A stretch of DNA of 64,000 nt, taken from Symbiodinium sp. CCMP2592. Its lineage: Eukaryota; Sar; Dinophyceae; Suessiales; Symbiodiniaceae. How positions within the stretch are numbered: the stretch's first letter is position 1; each line of letters opens with the position of its first letter. The stretch covers positions 3,771,265 to 3,835,264 of the forward strand of contig CAJNDT010000001.1 of assembly GCA_905221615.1 (NCBI GenBank). Direction: 5' to 3'. Of the stretch, positions 11,285 to 21,647 are shown one piece after another. The position numbers and the translations under genes were made by a program. The notes beneath the pieces were generated by a model. It saw only the letters and a list, made by a program, of their open reading frames with translations, was not told the DNA's origin and ran no database searches.

Positions 11285-11466
11285 GGCTCCAGCTACCTAA
11301 ATAGTAGGTTACTGGGGTACCTAATAGATGGGTGGTTGTCAAAATTAAGGTACCTTGTTGGATACGCTAGATACTAGGTGCCGTATTATAATCGGGACCC
11401 AAAAAGGACCCTAATTTTGACAACCACCCCTATGGTTGGTAACCTACGATTTCGGCAACTGGAGCC
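11285..11466. mobile_element. Element E, long imperfect inverted repeat
   Basis: GGCTCCAGCTACCTAAATAG at the left end pairs with the right end finishing CGGCAACTGGAGCC. Inner arms around GGGTGGTTGTCAAAATTA are also complementary, so arms of about 60 bp enclose a short core. It abuts the next family D copy. Seen once in this window. Confidence 0.65.
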
Positions 11467-11467
11467 C

Positions 11468-11664
11468 TACCTTAACCCTGAATAACCTACCTTGTTAGGG
11501 TTCCTTATTATGATTTCTTTGTATAAGTCCTTAAAAAATGTACCTATAGTCTCCATTGTAGTTTCTTTTTCGGGTTACCTTTTAGGATCCTTGGTATAAA
11601 ATTGGTTAAACCAAAACAAGGAACTACAATGGAGACTATAGGTAGGTTCTTCGGGGTTAAGGTA
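11468..11664 (+). mobile_element. Family D element interrupted by a family C element
   Basis: The left part (11468-11540) and the right end (11645-11664) together match the family D copy at 10993-11086. A family C element of about 104 bp (11541-11644) splits it at a TA that is present at both ends of the insert. The nesting shows family C is mobile and duplicates a TA target. Confidence 0.8.
11541..11644. mobile_element. Family C inverted-repeat element nested in family D
   Basis: Termini TACCTATAGTCTCCATTGTA and the complement ending GGAGACTATAGGTA are near-perfect inverted repeats of about 25 bp. The centre carries CTTTTTCGGGTTACCTTTTA. TA flanks both ends. It has no open frame and probably depends on a transposase encoded elsewhere. 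Confidence 0.85.
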
Positions 11665-11689
11665 GGGGTTGATGACGGCTCCAGCCCAG

Positions 11690-11748
11690 AATTCAATCGA
11701 AGGAGCTCCCAGGCGGCCAAGCACCAAAGCCTAAAGTCCAAGAGGAGG
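11690..11748 (+). CDS. Candidate basic exon ending at a TTTAGGG tract
   Basis: After CCAGCCCAG the frame reads FNRRSSQAAKHQSLKSKRR and ends AGG|GTTTAGGG at the start of a clean G-strand tract (11749-11820). Roughly two thirds of third positions are G/C. The product would be strongly basic. It is short and supported only by borders. Confidence 0.3.
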
Positions 11749-11820
11749 GTTTAGGGTTTAGGGTTTAGGGGTTTAGGGGTTAGGGGTTTAGGTTTTAGGG
11801 GTTTAGGGTTCAGGGTTTAA
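11749..11820 (+). repeat. TTTAGGG telomere-like tract, G strand
   Basis: Seven to nine GTTTAGGG-type units, some with extra G or T, starting at the donor of the preceding candidate exon. Confidence 0.9.
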
Positions 11821-13541
11821 GTTTCAGAAATCTCCGGACCCGAACTCATGTGGGTATTTCTCTAGATTAGGGCACCCTATAGGACCCTTTTTATAGGGTT
11901 GCGTACTATTTTGGGCACCTGAAAATTTGGAGAGCTACCCATATAGAACCCTATGCTTGTGTATATAATATAGGTAGTAGGACCCATAGACATTGCAAGT
12001 CAGCGGCCAAGAACCCAAAAGTCTTAATAGCCTTGTCCTCACCCGGGCACTCCAGCATGCCGCGTGCAGCCAATGCCCAGGAAGATCTTCCAGTATACCC
12101 TGATCAAGGAAGACTTATAAATCAGAGTAGGGATTCTGCCATAATTAAGAGGCTAAATGGAAATTTGAAGATCTGATTAATCATTTGATGCGCAGCAATG
12201 CGAGAAAAGTGTCGGGGTTCTTGTGAGGCCCTAAGAGGTGCTGATGAAGGCAGGACTAGCTAGATGTCCGTCTGCCCGGTACCTGTCTGTCCCTCTATCC
12301 ATCTATCACCTCTCTGTCTACTTGGTTTTTGTTTTGTAGGGATGTCTTGACGCAACTCTTTTTATGTCATGTCTTGGCGACAGAAGGTCGTCTTTGTGAC
12401 AACTGCAAGCTCTTTGCTAGATGCTAAGTTAGAGAGACTCTGCAAAGTTCGGATTCCAGAAGGGGGCATGGCCCTGTGAGAGGGATGCTTTCCGGTGTAT
12501 TGTGTTGCCCTTTAGTATACATTCCTTAAGCAGGAGTTTGCAGAGTTTGAGTACCGGCCTCGTCGCGCTGGCACTAAAGTTGTCCTTAATCACCAATCTG
12601 CATTAACTAGAAGCTTTGTCTCTTGGAGTGACCCGCCAGGTGCCACAGACCTGTGCTCGCTTCACCCTTCAGCTTCTCAGCGATTGCAAAGTGCACCCTG
12701 GGTTCAGGATGTAGGTGCTTCAGTCTTCCTGGTGCGAAACTTGTTGTGTGTTGGAATTGCTGTTTGTGTGTAGACAGCCAAATGCGTGCGTAATGTTTTG
12801 GGTAGGTTGGCCACAGCCAAGTGCCATTGGCCAATGCTGCGGTGCTACAGTCTTGGATATACCGGGTTCTAAGTGCAGGTACATTGCTTTCGAGCCTTGT
12901 AAACATGGAACACGAACCTCTCGGCCCTGAGCCGGCAGTGGTCCAACTGTCCCTAAACCCTAAAAAAACCTGGGCTTGGAGCCCGGCCCAGCTGTTACGG
13001 TCTTTCTCAGATTCGGCTGTGCCGACAGGTTGTCGTTGATTCAGTTTTGGCTCGTGAGGCTTCTACGTAATTGGACTCCAATGTGTTCCGCTTGCTGCTG
13101 TTCATGAATGAAGGCTGAGGTGGTTTGGGATTTACGTTTTTGGATGTTGCAGGTTGCAGATATGGCCTTCTGTTTCGATGTCATTTCGTGTTTTGGGGTT
13201 TCGAGATGGTGTCGTAGTGGCAAGGTTGGTGTGGCTCCCGCACCATGTGAGTTTGAGGAGCTCGTGGGTGCAAGTTTGGAGCACGAAGCGCTGGAAGTAT
13301 TGGAATTGCGGACTTTGATTGGTTTGTGCCCGAAGCACTCAGGTTTCTGAAGACACTGCTCCCGCGCCAGCGTGGCGTGTTGGTATTCCTGTTTGCAGAC
13401 CACTTGCAACTCGACTGAGGGATATTCGACGCAGGGGTTGCGACTGTTGGGCCCTCGAGCATTGCCTGGGCTTTTCGAGTTATGGCAAGAGCAAGGAGTG
13501 ACAGAGCGAGTCAGATGGCGAGTTATGATGGCAGTTGAAAC

Positions 13542-13635
13542 TACCCATAGGCTCCATACTAGTTCCTTTTTGGGATTACCTTATAGGATTCTAAATATGA
13601 ACCCCAAAAAGGCACTACTATGGTGCCTCTAGGTA
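13542..13635. mobile_element. Family C inverted-repeat element
   Basis: Runs TACCCATAGGCTCCATACTA ... ATGGTGCCTCTAGGTA with TA at both ends and the shared inner motif TTCCTTTTTGGGATTACCTT. Its right end plus flank reads CTAG|GTAAGTATC, which resembles a 5' splice site. Confidence 0.8.
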
Positions 13636-13646
13636 AGTATCATAAG

Positions 13647-13750
13647 TTCCACCGCCGGCGCCTGAACCCCGAAAGCATTGAGCTGAGTGGAGGGGCTGAT
13701 GGGCTTCCTGCACCTAAGGATGAGCCTCAGGCCCGCTGGTCACATCGCAG
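13647..13750 (+). CDS. Candidate exon directly after a family C element
   Basis: The frame reads FHRRRLNPESIELSGGADG... for 34 codons between ATCATAAG and CGCAG|GTTGAA. It is acidic and proline-rich in its second half. The acceptor is poor in pyrimidines and the exon begins 11 bp after the element, so the element may have disturbed or supplied splice signals. Function unknown. Confidence 0.3.
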
Positions 13751-14531
13751 GTTGAAACGCTTCTGTGTCATTTCAAGGCATAGGATGCATAGGCCTAGGC
13801 TGTTGTGGGCTCTTCGCTCTTCAAGGAATGCTGGTTGGCTGTAGAGATGGCGGATTCGGGTCCGCATGCGATGCTGCTAAAGCTTGAAGAATAGGCTGGA
13901 TGCCTTTTCAAAAGTATGAGCTTTGTAGCGAGGTTTGCGGTGTCGCGACCTAGTCGAATCGCTCTCGATGCGGATTGCTGGTTGCGGTATGTAGAGGTGT
14001 CATCAGGGGACTGAGCCTGCACTGTTCGGTGGACTACACTCGCCTCACACTGTGCGTCTGTCGTTTTGGTCGACACTCGACTCGTGTGGTACTGCTTTAC
14101 AGCTCGTCTCGTTTGTCAGCATTGACTTCTTTGCAGAGCTGGACGAGGAAAGCAAGGTATGTAACTACTGCCGATTGATGGCAGTGAGCCCAGATGTTCT
14201 AGATGCCGCCCTACGTTTTAGACTTTGAGCTTCCATCGTCATCATTATGACTGTTGTTAGTAAGTTGCCACAGGATTAACATTACAGTATCAGCATCAGC
14301 AGCTTTTTCGCTGTTACCTCTAAGACCCTGTAGGCCACTGTCTATCTCGACCTGGACTTCTGATGCAGCTCTCCCCCTGCCCTTAGCACTGTGTAAACCG
14401 CCAAAATCATATCGGCACGGTGGTACGGTCATCCAAGCGCTTTCTCGCCACAGGCAGAATGACATAGGCGGCCTGCTGCTTGGCTCGCTCTTGGATAAGT
14501 GACTGCTGTAAGACAATCATAGTGTGCTGCA

Positions 14532-14836
14532 GCTGGTTTTGTTATCGTGACGGCTATGGGGTGGGAGCGCGCAAAACACCAAGGAATTGCATGCAATCGA
14601 TCAGCCCAGCTGCTTGGCTTCATTGCAGATTGTGGGCACCCTGTCGAGTTCACAATCATGAACGTCTTGACTTGGGATAGAAGCAGAAGGCTCAGCCTGC
14701 AGCCAAGGACATCATCTTCATTTCGCACGGCACCGATAAGACATCCCCGGCTCACATTACCATGTTCGGGCCTCGGACAGCAATTGTCTCGCAAACAAAA
14801 TGTTGCAGAAGCTGTGATTTGATTGTGTGGAATTAG
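14532..14836 (+). CDS. Candidate two-exon coding segment
   Basis: Exon to 14631 (open back to about 14522) reads FVIVTAMGWERAKHQGIACN... and LLGFIAD. A 71-nt intron (14632-14702) starts GTGGGC and ends CTCAGCCTGCAG. Exon 14703-14836 completes the split codon and reads KDIIFISHGTDKTSPAHITM... to TAG. Phase is kept. No family assigned. An overlapping 140-codon minus frame is in line with chance. Confidence 0.33.
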
Positions 14837-14914
14837 CTGCTCACATGACAAAAGCCGCTCGCGAACACAACGACAGCGGCAGCAACGTGGAGTTCATCAC
14901 GACAGCTTTTGTCC

Positions 14915-15150
14915 ATATGTATGCATGTATGTATGTGCATCTGGATGTATGTGCATGTCCTTGATTACTATATATATATATATGTACTGTCGATCGGTCG
15001 GTCGAACGGTCGGTCTATCTTTCTGGATGTCTGTATTTATGTACAGATGCATGCACAGATATACGTCCCTCTGTGTGTTTGTCTGTCTGTATGTATGTAT
15101 GCATACATAGGTACATGTATGCTCGCATGCATGTGTGCATGCATGGGCAA
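14915..15150. repeat. ATGT/GTAT tetranucleotide tract with TA core
   Basis: Imperfect TATGTATG units, a central TATATATATATA run and GGTCGGTCG. All overlapping frames are repeat-driven. Confidence 0.85.
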
Positions 15151-15258
15151 GCACATGTGCAAGTCCGTTTTCATAGCTACTGTTCACCAGGAATGACAAA
15201 GGGCATGCTTTCATTCAGCCTCGCTATTGACAGCACTCTCTTGTTTGGGTCCCGATGT

Positions 15259-15344
15259 GGGAGTTTCCGAAAATAGAGGACCCTAATATAGTACCCGATC
15301 CCTATTATAAGGGCCCCCAAATAAGGTAACGCCCGAATTTTCAG
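15259..15344. mobile_element. Family B inverted-repeat element
   Basis: Begins GGGAGTTTCCGAAAATAGAG and contains GACCCTAATATAGTACCC and TTATAAGGGCCCCCAAATAA. The right arm (CCCGAATTTTCAGCCCCC) has partly decayed. It matches copies at 22511, 38040 and 52961. Confidence 0.7.
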
Positions 15345-16300
15345 CCCCCATTTGCACCAGGCCTTCGACTGTTGCGGAACCGGAGCTTCAAGCGTCAGTC
15401 CCTATCTCCACTGATCGTCATCGTGGTACCTTTCTCTTTTACGGCGACCCTTTGGCAGCACTCTGTCGATGCTTCTAGAGGCAGTTCGGAAAAATGTTGC
15501 AGCACACACGGGATGTTGCACACGCTGGTCGTACCTGGCCATCTATATATATATATATATATGTATATGTTCAAGCAAGTTGTTGCATAGCATGCGTGCT
15601 GCAGCAACTGGGCCGTGTCCCGCAGGTTGCGGGTGGGGGGGGCAGGGCCGACAAAAATTAACTTGCGGAGCAGCATGAGAGCAATCGCCGATTCACCGGA
15701 AGCATGGACATCCGTGAGTCATGTACCCAAGCTACGTTAGCAGAGTTCCATGCCAGAGAGCAGCATTCCCACAATTGTGTTTGAGAGCAGTCGCGATGCT
15801 GAGCTTTATTACTTGAGACAGACCTTATCTTGCAACAAACCTCCCAGAGCATGCGCCGATTATCGTTCATCTGCGGACCTTATCCCGACACTGGCGTGCC
15901 GAGTTCTGATCTTGACAGCCTTTGCCCGAAGCCCCTCAAGGGCGTGCGGGAAGTTCGGATATTGAGAGCCGTTGAAAAATGACTCAATTTAGTGAATTTA
16001 GTGCGTGGGATTAGGGCTTAAGGTTCAGGGTTTGGAGATTTTTGGGGGGTTGGGGTAAAACCGATTAGGGTAAACCCGAGCATCCCGACTCATCGGCCCT
16101 GCCACAAGCTGATAATGCTGGAGCCCCTGCACTGGACGGCAGTATTTCTCATGTACAACACCCTCAACGGAACACTCAGATCCCTGTAAGAAACCCTATA
16201 GATCCCTTGAAGGAGCCCTTAAACGAACCCTTATAGTATCCTTCAAGGAGGCCCTCCCATAGCCCAAAGCCCGGGACTCCTCTCATTCTTGTGTGCCGAG

Positions 16301-17008
16301 GAAACAACGGACTGCTGTCATCCGATTCGCCAGCACTTCTTTGAGCCTTCACTGAAGGTTTGGCGCCCGAGCAGGCAAGAACAAAGGCAAGTCTTTTCTG
16401 ACAAGCTTCGGACCCTCAGCCCTCAATGCTGCGGTATAGGTGGGTATTACAAAACTGGAGCTTCAACAACTAGTGACTTGCAAACGTTGCAACTCGACGA
16501 ACAACCAAACCCACGTGTAACAACACTGGCGGCTCACTGCGTTGACAAGCGGATGTCGGCCTTTTGGTGCAGTTTTCGGGAACCATCAAAACCTAGTGCC
16601 CCTTGCGATGTGAGACTGCATGGTGTTTACAATCCATACCCCTTCCCTTGAATCCAGCTGACCGTGTGCCTAGGATGTGCTGACCAGCGATCTTGGTCGA
16701 TCACTTTGCGGACCTTCGTGGCTCGTTTCAACAGGGACTTCAGTCATTCACTCTGGTTGGTTGGAGATTCAGGGATACGGTGCCCGCGAAACCAGGAATT
16801 AGTTGTAGATGCACAAGAGGTTTCTAATGGTAAAGGATTAGAAGGGAAACGCATAAGGATTCCTACAACTAAAATCCCTAAAAGATGCTTATTAACTCAT
16901 CTCTCCTATAATCTCAGGTCTTGGGTTCTCTTCATGGTTTCGTTCTCGTTTGCTTCTCGTTTAGATGAGGAGAAGGAGGACGATCAGGATGATGTTAGCG
17001 AAGACTGA
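16301..17008 (+). CDS. Candidate two-exon segment, cysteine-rich then acidic tail
   Basis: Exon 16301-16609 (103 codons, ETTDCCHPIRQHFFEPSLK...) is cysteine-rich. A 48-nt intron (16610-16657) begins GTGAGA, carries a pyrimidine tract and ends ATCCAG; it removes the only TGA. Exon 16658-17008 continues in phase and ends in an acidic run before TGA. A further open frame (about 17216-17647) reads MKIRRVDLYTFHPTHYVIM... but could not be joined in phase. Codon bias is neutral, so coding status is uncertain. Confidence 0.35.
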
Positions 17009-17624
17009 GACGAAGACGACGATGGTGATGACAACATGACGGAATATGGGTGAATTTAGGCTTCCGAACCCAAGCAATCAGTATGGGCAGCATTAAGGCA
17101 GTCACAATGATGGACCCGAGGCGACCAACGCCTACGCTCAACCCAAAGCCGCAGAAAGCCACCGAAACTACCGAACACCTTGCAGGTGCGTGGTGGAGAA
17201 GCGATGGCGTGAGCCACCGCACAAGGGCATCGATGCTTGGCTTACATAAACCCGCGACTGCATCGCATGAAGATTCGTAGGGTCGACCTTTACACATTCC
17301 ATCCAACACATTATGTTATCATGGTGTGGGGCAGAAATCATTTGAGAATCCACTTGTTGCACTTTCTCGCCATCCCTTGTGCGCCTGCTTGGTTTGTCTT
17401 CTACACACCTCCTTCCTCATGCGACCCGATGGATGTGGTTCGTGATGCCCCTGCTCTGGACTTTGGCTTATCCAGATTCCAGAATGCCCCGAAGCTGGCC
17501 TTGATAAACGGACGGAACCTTGGGACACCTCATGCTTCCATTTGTCCCTTGGTGGATCTGGTTGGTGCCGGCGTGCGGTGCTTGCAGCTTACATGCCTCT
17601 CCAGCATACCAGTGCACATAAGAT

Positions 17625-17830
17625 ACAGATATCTATATAGACACAGATAGATAGACCGACAGATAGGTCGACAGATATCTAGGTCGTTAGATAGTTAGGT
17701 TAGACGGATAGGCAGGTTGGAGCGATAGAGGGACATACGCAGAGACGGATGCATGAATAGACAGGTCGATAGACAGATAGGTAGATCGTCGGATGGATAG
17801 GCATATATCTATATATAAACATGAAAAGAC
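17625..17830. repeat. GATA/GACA tetranucleotide microsatellite
   Basis: Imperfect AGATAGATAGACAGATAGGT-like units over about 200 bp. Confidence 0.9.
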
Positions 17831-18114
17831 AGGTCTCGATGCGTATGTAGGCACGCCTTTCCGGAGTGCTTACTTACATGTGGTGTGCTGTATTATGATG
17901 TAGTGTGATGCAGTGTATTGTACTTTGAGGCGGTGAAACTTTAGGGAGCGTAATGAATGTGAAGTAGTTCAACGTGGCATCGTGCAATATGTCCGACCGT
18001 ACCATGTGGTACATAGCACCAGTGAGACCGTAACGGTTCAAACTTGCATTCCTAAACCCCAAACCCTTAAACCCTGAACCTCAGCCTCAAATCTAAATCT
18101 TGAATCTCGACGAG

Positions 18115-18198
18115 GGTGTCCTCTCAGCCAAGGAGATGTCGAAGAAGACGCATGGTTCATCACACAATGTCTCCCGGCTGAAGTCGAAGCGTTCGCAA
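18115..18198 (+). CDS. 28-codon basic exon, phase 0-0
   Basis: Preceded by a CCCTAAA-type tract (18050-18085) and CTCGACGAG, the exon reads GVLSAKEMSKKTHGSSHN... and ends KRSQ exactly where a GT microsatellite starts. About 70 percent of third positions are G/C, lysine codons are mostly AAG, and both borders fall between codons. Function not recognised. Confidence 0.5.
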
Positions 18199-18218
18199 GT
18201 GTGTGTGTGTGTGTGTCA
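18199..18218. repeat. (GT)n microsatellite at a candidate donor
   Basis: Nine GT units directly follow the exon 18115-18198, so the first GT would serve as its 5' splice site. Confidence 0.85.
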
Positions 18219-18309
18219 AGAAAACTAAAGATGCAATAAGGTTCACAAGATATAGTAGTCAAGCGAAATTGTTTCACCATAGGGGACATTGAGTAATTAC
18301 GAGAAGTCG

Positions 18310-18478
18310 TACTTGGCAGTAGCAGCAGCGGTAGCGAGTAGCAAAAGAAGTAGGAGCAGCAGTAGGAGTAGCAGCAGTAGTACTAGCTGCTACTGCTGCT
18401 GCTGCTACTACTACTACTACTACTACTAGTAACTAGCAGTACTACTACTACATACTACTATTACTACTACTAGGAGAG
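18310..18478. repeat. AGC/AGT and complementary GCT/ACT repeats, fold-back
   Basis: GCAGTAGCAGCAG-type repeats are followed within about 80 bp by their complement CTGCTACTGCTGCTGCTACT, giving a long potential hairpin. No coding role inferred. Confidence 0.85.
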
Positions 18479-18818
18479 GCAGTGGTGGTGGGCAGCAGTT
18501 GCTGTTGCGCGTTCATGTTAGGTAATTGGAACATTTGAACAGAGCAAGGCAACGGCTCTTGTCGATTTGCATTAAGCGCGGCGTGGCAATCCTGTTGTTT
18601 TGTCATGCCGGCCTGCTGGGTCACTTTTTCATCACCAGCAGTACATGTGTCTAAACAAGGGCGGTCTGATTCAAGCATACATGGATGTATGCACATAATA
18701 TTGTATTACGCAAGGCTGAAAAAAGCCCTGAAGACTCTATGACATGTGCAACAGACTAAAAGTGAAGTGTGAATCTAGGCTCTTCGAACATTCAATGCTG
18801 TCGCATTCACTGTTGCAG

Positions 18819-19107
18819 GGTTCGGATCCGGGTCGCCCTGCTGCGGCATTTGCATGGAGACAGAAAGCCCCCTTTTTTGGTCACTGCTGAGCTCAATCCT
18901 TCCATGGTCCGTGTCCAAACACCAATCCAGATACCGTCAGTTCCGGACGTTGCCGAGGGTGCCATCGACGTGATACAGGTGATGCAAGAAACGGTCTTTT
19001 GCCCCATGGGCCCCGGCGACGTTCCCCATCGGTTCCTTGATGCCAAGAATTTGCGGCTTGCGGTTGAGAATTATTCCATTTTCTGCTTCAGTATCGAGCG
19101 TCGATGA
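18819..19107 (+). CDS. Candidate exon, strand uncertain
   Basis: A good acceptor (CATTCACTGTTGCAG) precedes a frame of 95 codons reading VRIRVALLRHLHGDRKPPFL... to TGA. A downstream frame at 19219-19349 (MRLQTGDQLPTVPLV...) may belong to the same gene. On the opposite strand a 143-codon frame (18937-19368) is equally open and has a similar third-position bias. Only the splice acceptor favours +. Function unknown. Confidence 0.3.
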
Positions 19108-20212
19108 CAATTTGATTCCGGTTCTGAGATGTTGACATGTGCTCGTGCCGGGGATTTTGGACTTGCTTGCTTCTTCATCTAATGCATGCGAGGCCCAAAC
19201 GTTCAGCTCACTGTCCAGAATCCTTGCAACCTGTATCGATGCGTCTGCAAACCGGTGATCAACTGCCCACAGTTCCTCTTGTCCAAGGACCACAGACTCA
19301 AGCGGTGATGCAACAAGTCTTAGAGGGAGTGCTTGAAGTCGTGCGGTAGATCTATTTTGATCTTCCATGCTGCCTCAGGCACAAATTCTATCAAGCGGCT
19401 TGCCGGCAACGATGTTTTGGAGGAGGTACACATGCAGAATGTTTAGCACAGCCCTACAAGTTTGCATATGTCCGCATTGGCTTATGTAGTAGATGACTTA
19501 TGAAGGACATTACGGAGTCATCTACCGCTCCCCCTTGTCCCATCCATCAGCTTAAGAATCATGATCCAGAGTACAAGTTCAGGACATGCAGACCCTAAGT
19601 TGTCACTTTGCATCCGCACTTTCGAACTGGAGCCTCTGAGCTTCGATGCTTTGAGGGGAGGGGGGTTTTGCTGGAGATCTGAGCCGAACCCTTTTGCCAT
19701 ATAAGAGCCTACGAATTCCATTCCCCTCATGGTTCCTAAATAAATGTACCATGCTATGCCCCAAAACCTCCAGTTTCTCTTCAGACTTGCATTACCTTCC
19801 GTTGCCACTCTTACCTTTCTAAGCGCAGGCGCTTTCTAAGTGGTCTTCCATAGTCCTTCGCTTGGTTCGTGCGCCCGTGAGACCTCATGTCGGCAGCCCG
19901 AACATGCCTCAAGGGCCCAGAGCTTTGCCCCACTCACGCGTACACACACAGACAGATAATGTAACTGTGCAAGCATGCCTGTGCTTTGCGCGCTTCAGCC
20001 ATGCAATCCTTAAGTTTTGAAGCTGCACTTCACCAGCGTAGATCGTTAGGCTTTCCTTGCGGGCTGCATCCCGGTCGTTTTCGATTTCCCTTCCTACATG
20101 CACGGCCAGAGGTGGGATGGGGGCTTCGGTTGCGGGAAAGAGGGAAAGAGTCGCGCTTGTGGGCGTCAAGCACTCAATTCAAACCAGGCGGCGGAGTGAA
20201 CCGAGAGTTGGC

Positions 20213-20447
20213 ATGAAGGTGTTTGCTTCAGGCACAAAGCCGAAGACCATTGACATCAGTCAGCTTGTTGATTGCATTTCTGTCTTTCCGGCTAGGCTTT
20301 ACGGCAAGGTGCAGGCAAGACAACTGGCTTCCACAAGGTCCCAAGGGGCAAATAAACTCCGTTTTTTGCTGATGTCCATTGCAGGAGCTGGTGGATGGAG
20401 GACGGATCCCCCTTCCAGCTCTCTGTGCCCTTCCCAGAGGACGGTAG
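20213..20447 (+). CDS. Candidate two-exon gene end
   Basis: Reading from the ATG at 20213 (MKVFASGTKPKTIDISQLVD...) the exon ends GGCAAG|GTGCAG at 20308. The intron (20309-20384, 76 nt) ends with a classic CCGTTTTTTGCTGATGTCCATTGCAG-type tract. Exon 20385-20447 continues in phase 0 (ELVDGGRIPLPALCALPR) to TAG. The upstream frame stays open to 20057, so the start is not fixed. No domain recognised. Confidence 0.38.
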
Positions 20448-20835
20448 ACTCCGAGTTCCGTTGAGGTCCAAAGGCATACTTGTATATAAGAGAGCTCGAG
20501 ATGCCGGTGCTTCTTGTTTCGTCACAAGAGATGGCAGCGGCTGCAGGACATCCCTTATGAAGACATTGCAGGGGACCCCAGAAAAGCATGCTTTCCTGGG
20601 TTTGGACTTATTGGGATCCCGGAGCAGCAGGAGGATCAGGCTGCCAGTGGGTTGTCTCCTCCAGGATGTTGTTTTCTGCGGGTCAAAGTCTAAATAATCT
20701 AAAGTCTTGGACAAGGCGAGCAATTAGATGGCGTCGACACCGGTCCGGTTGCATGCGCAGGCTTGAAATCCTTTTGGCCTTGCATTAGTGTTGGAGGCTG
20801 CTTCTGACTTACTGCATCTATTGTTATTTTTACTA

Positions 20836-20909
20836 TACTACGACGACGACGACGACTACTACTACTACTACTCCTACTCCTACTCCTACTCCTACTCCTA
20901 CCACTACCA

Positions 20910-20996
<87 letters not shown>

Positions 20997-21125
20997 TTGC
21001 TACTGCTACTGCTACTGCTACTGCTACTGCTACTGCTACTGCTACTACCACTACTCCTACTACGACGACGACTACTACAACTGCTTCTACTACTACTACT
21101 ACTACGACCACCACCACCCCTGCTG
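20836..21125. repeat. (TAC)n trinucleotide array with variant blocks
   Basis: Blocks of GAC, TAC, TCC-TAC, CAC-TAC, TAC, GCTACT and again GAC run for about 290 bp. One + frame would be poly-Tyr and a - frame poly-Val; both are artefacts. Confidence 0.97.
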
Positions 21126-21280
21126 CTGCTGGTACCCCTGTTGCTATTGCCAGGTGCTACCCCCTATCAACCAGGCTTCTAGGCTGCCTAACTGTGACAG
21201 TGGCGCAAGTTTCAAGGGGGTTTCGCCAATACTATGCAACATGCAGGTGCTGCCAACAATGATTGTAGTACACTGAGAAC

Positions 21281-21647
21281 ATGAAGCGCAACTGTAAAGA
21301 TGGAAAACCAAAGCGCCGCCTGTCCGCGAGAGCCTCACCCCCCCCGGCGGAGGAGGGTTTGCTTTGGAGTGCGCAGTATCGACGCCATCCCCGGCCCTGA
21401 GCCCACCCAAGAATCTCCAGACTCAGTCGCTGAAGCAGTCAAGGAGGGCCAAGTTGTGACAAAATGATCCCAGGTTGTCATCATTCCGTGCACCGAGAAC
21501 TACACACAATCTGCAATCAACATGCTGCTGAAGCTGCGCACCATGTCCGCGGAGGAGCCACAATTTCGGACTTGGGCGGTTGCGAGGCTATGTGCTTCCC
21601 CGCTCGCCCTCGGCAAGTCTTATGCAAGTCTTTTGTCTCACCTGTAG
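21281..21647 (+). CDS. Candidate small gene with possible 21-nt intron
   Basis: An ATG at 21281 opens MKRNCKDGKPKRR. A 55-nt intron (21322-21376) restores the split codon into SIDAIPGPEPTQESPDS... Then GTTGTG...CCCAG (21453-21473) is only 21 nt, holds a TGA and is flanked by direct GTTGT repeats. The frame continues VVIIPCTENYTQSAINM..., two thirds G/C at third positions, to TAG at 21645. Beyond the TAG the same frame stays coding-like (YTKIPKTMFVFIQGPEVL...) to a TAA at 21798. So this may be a small gene, part of a larger one, or a decaying copy. Confidence 0.42.

Noticed and set aside
17896..18000. tRNA-, rRNA- or CRISPR-like features anywhere in the window (coordinates nominal)
   Set aside because: I looked for A/B-box pairs, conserved rRNA words and regularly spaced direct repeats with unique spacers and found none that held up.
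18937..19368. 143-codon minus-strand frame
   Set aside because: Kept only as an alternative. About this many frames of this length are expected by chance in 64 kb at this composition, and the + strand has a better splice acceptor. It could still be the true gene.
20788..21276. 162-codon poly-Tyr frame and its poly-Val complement
   Set aside because: Pure products of the TAC microsatellite.
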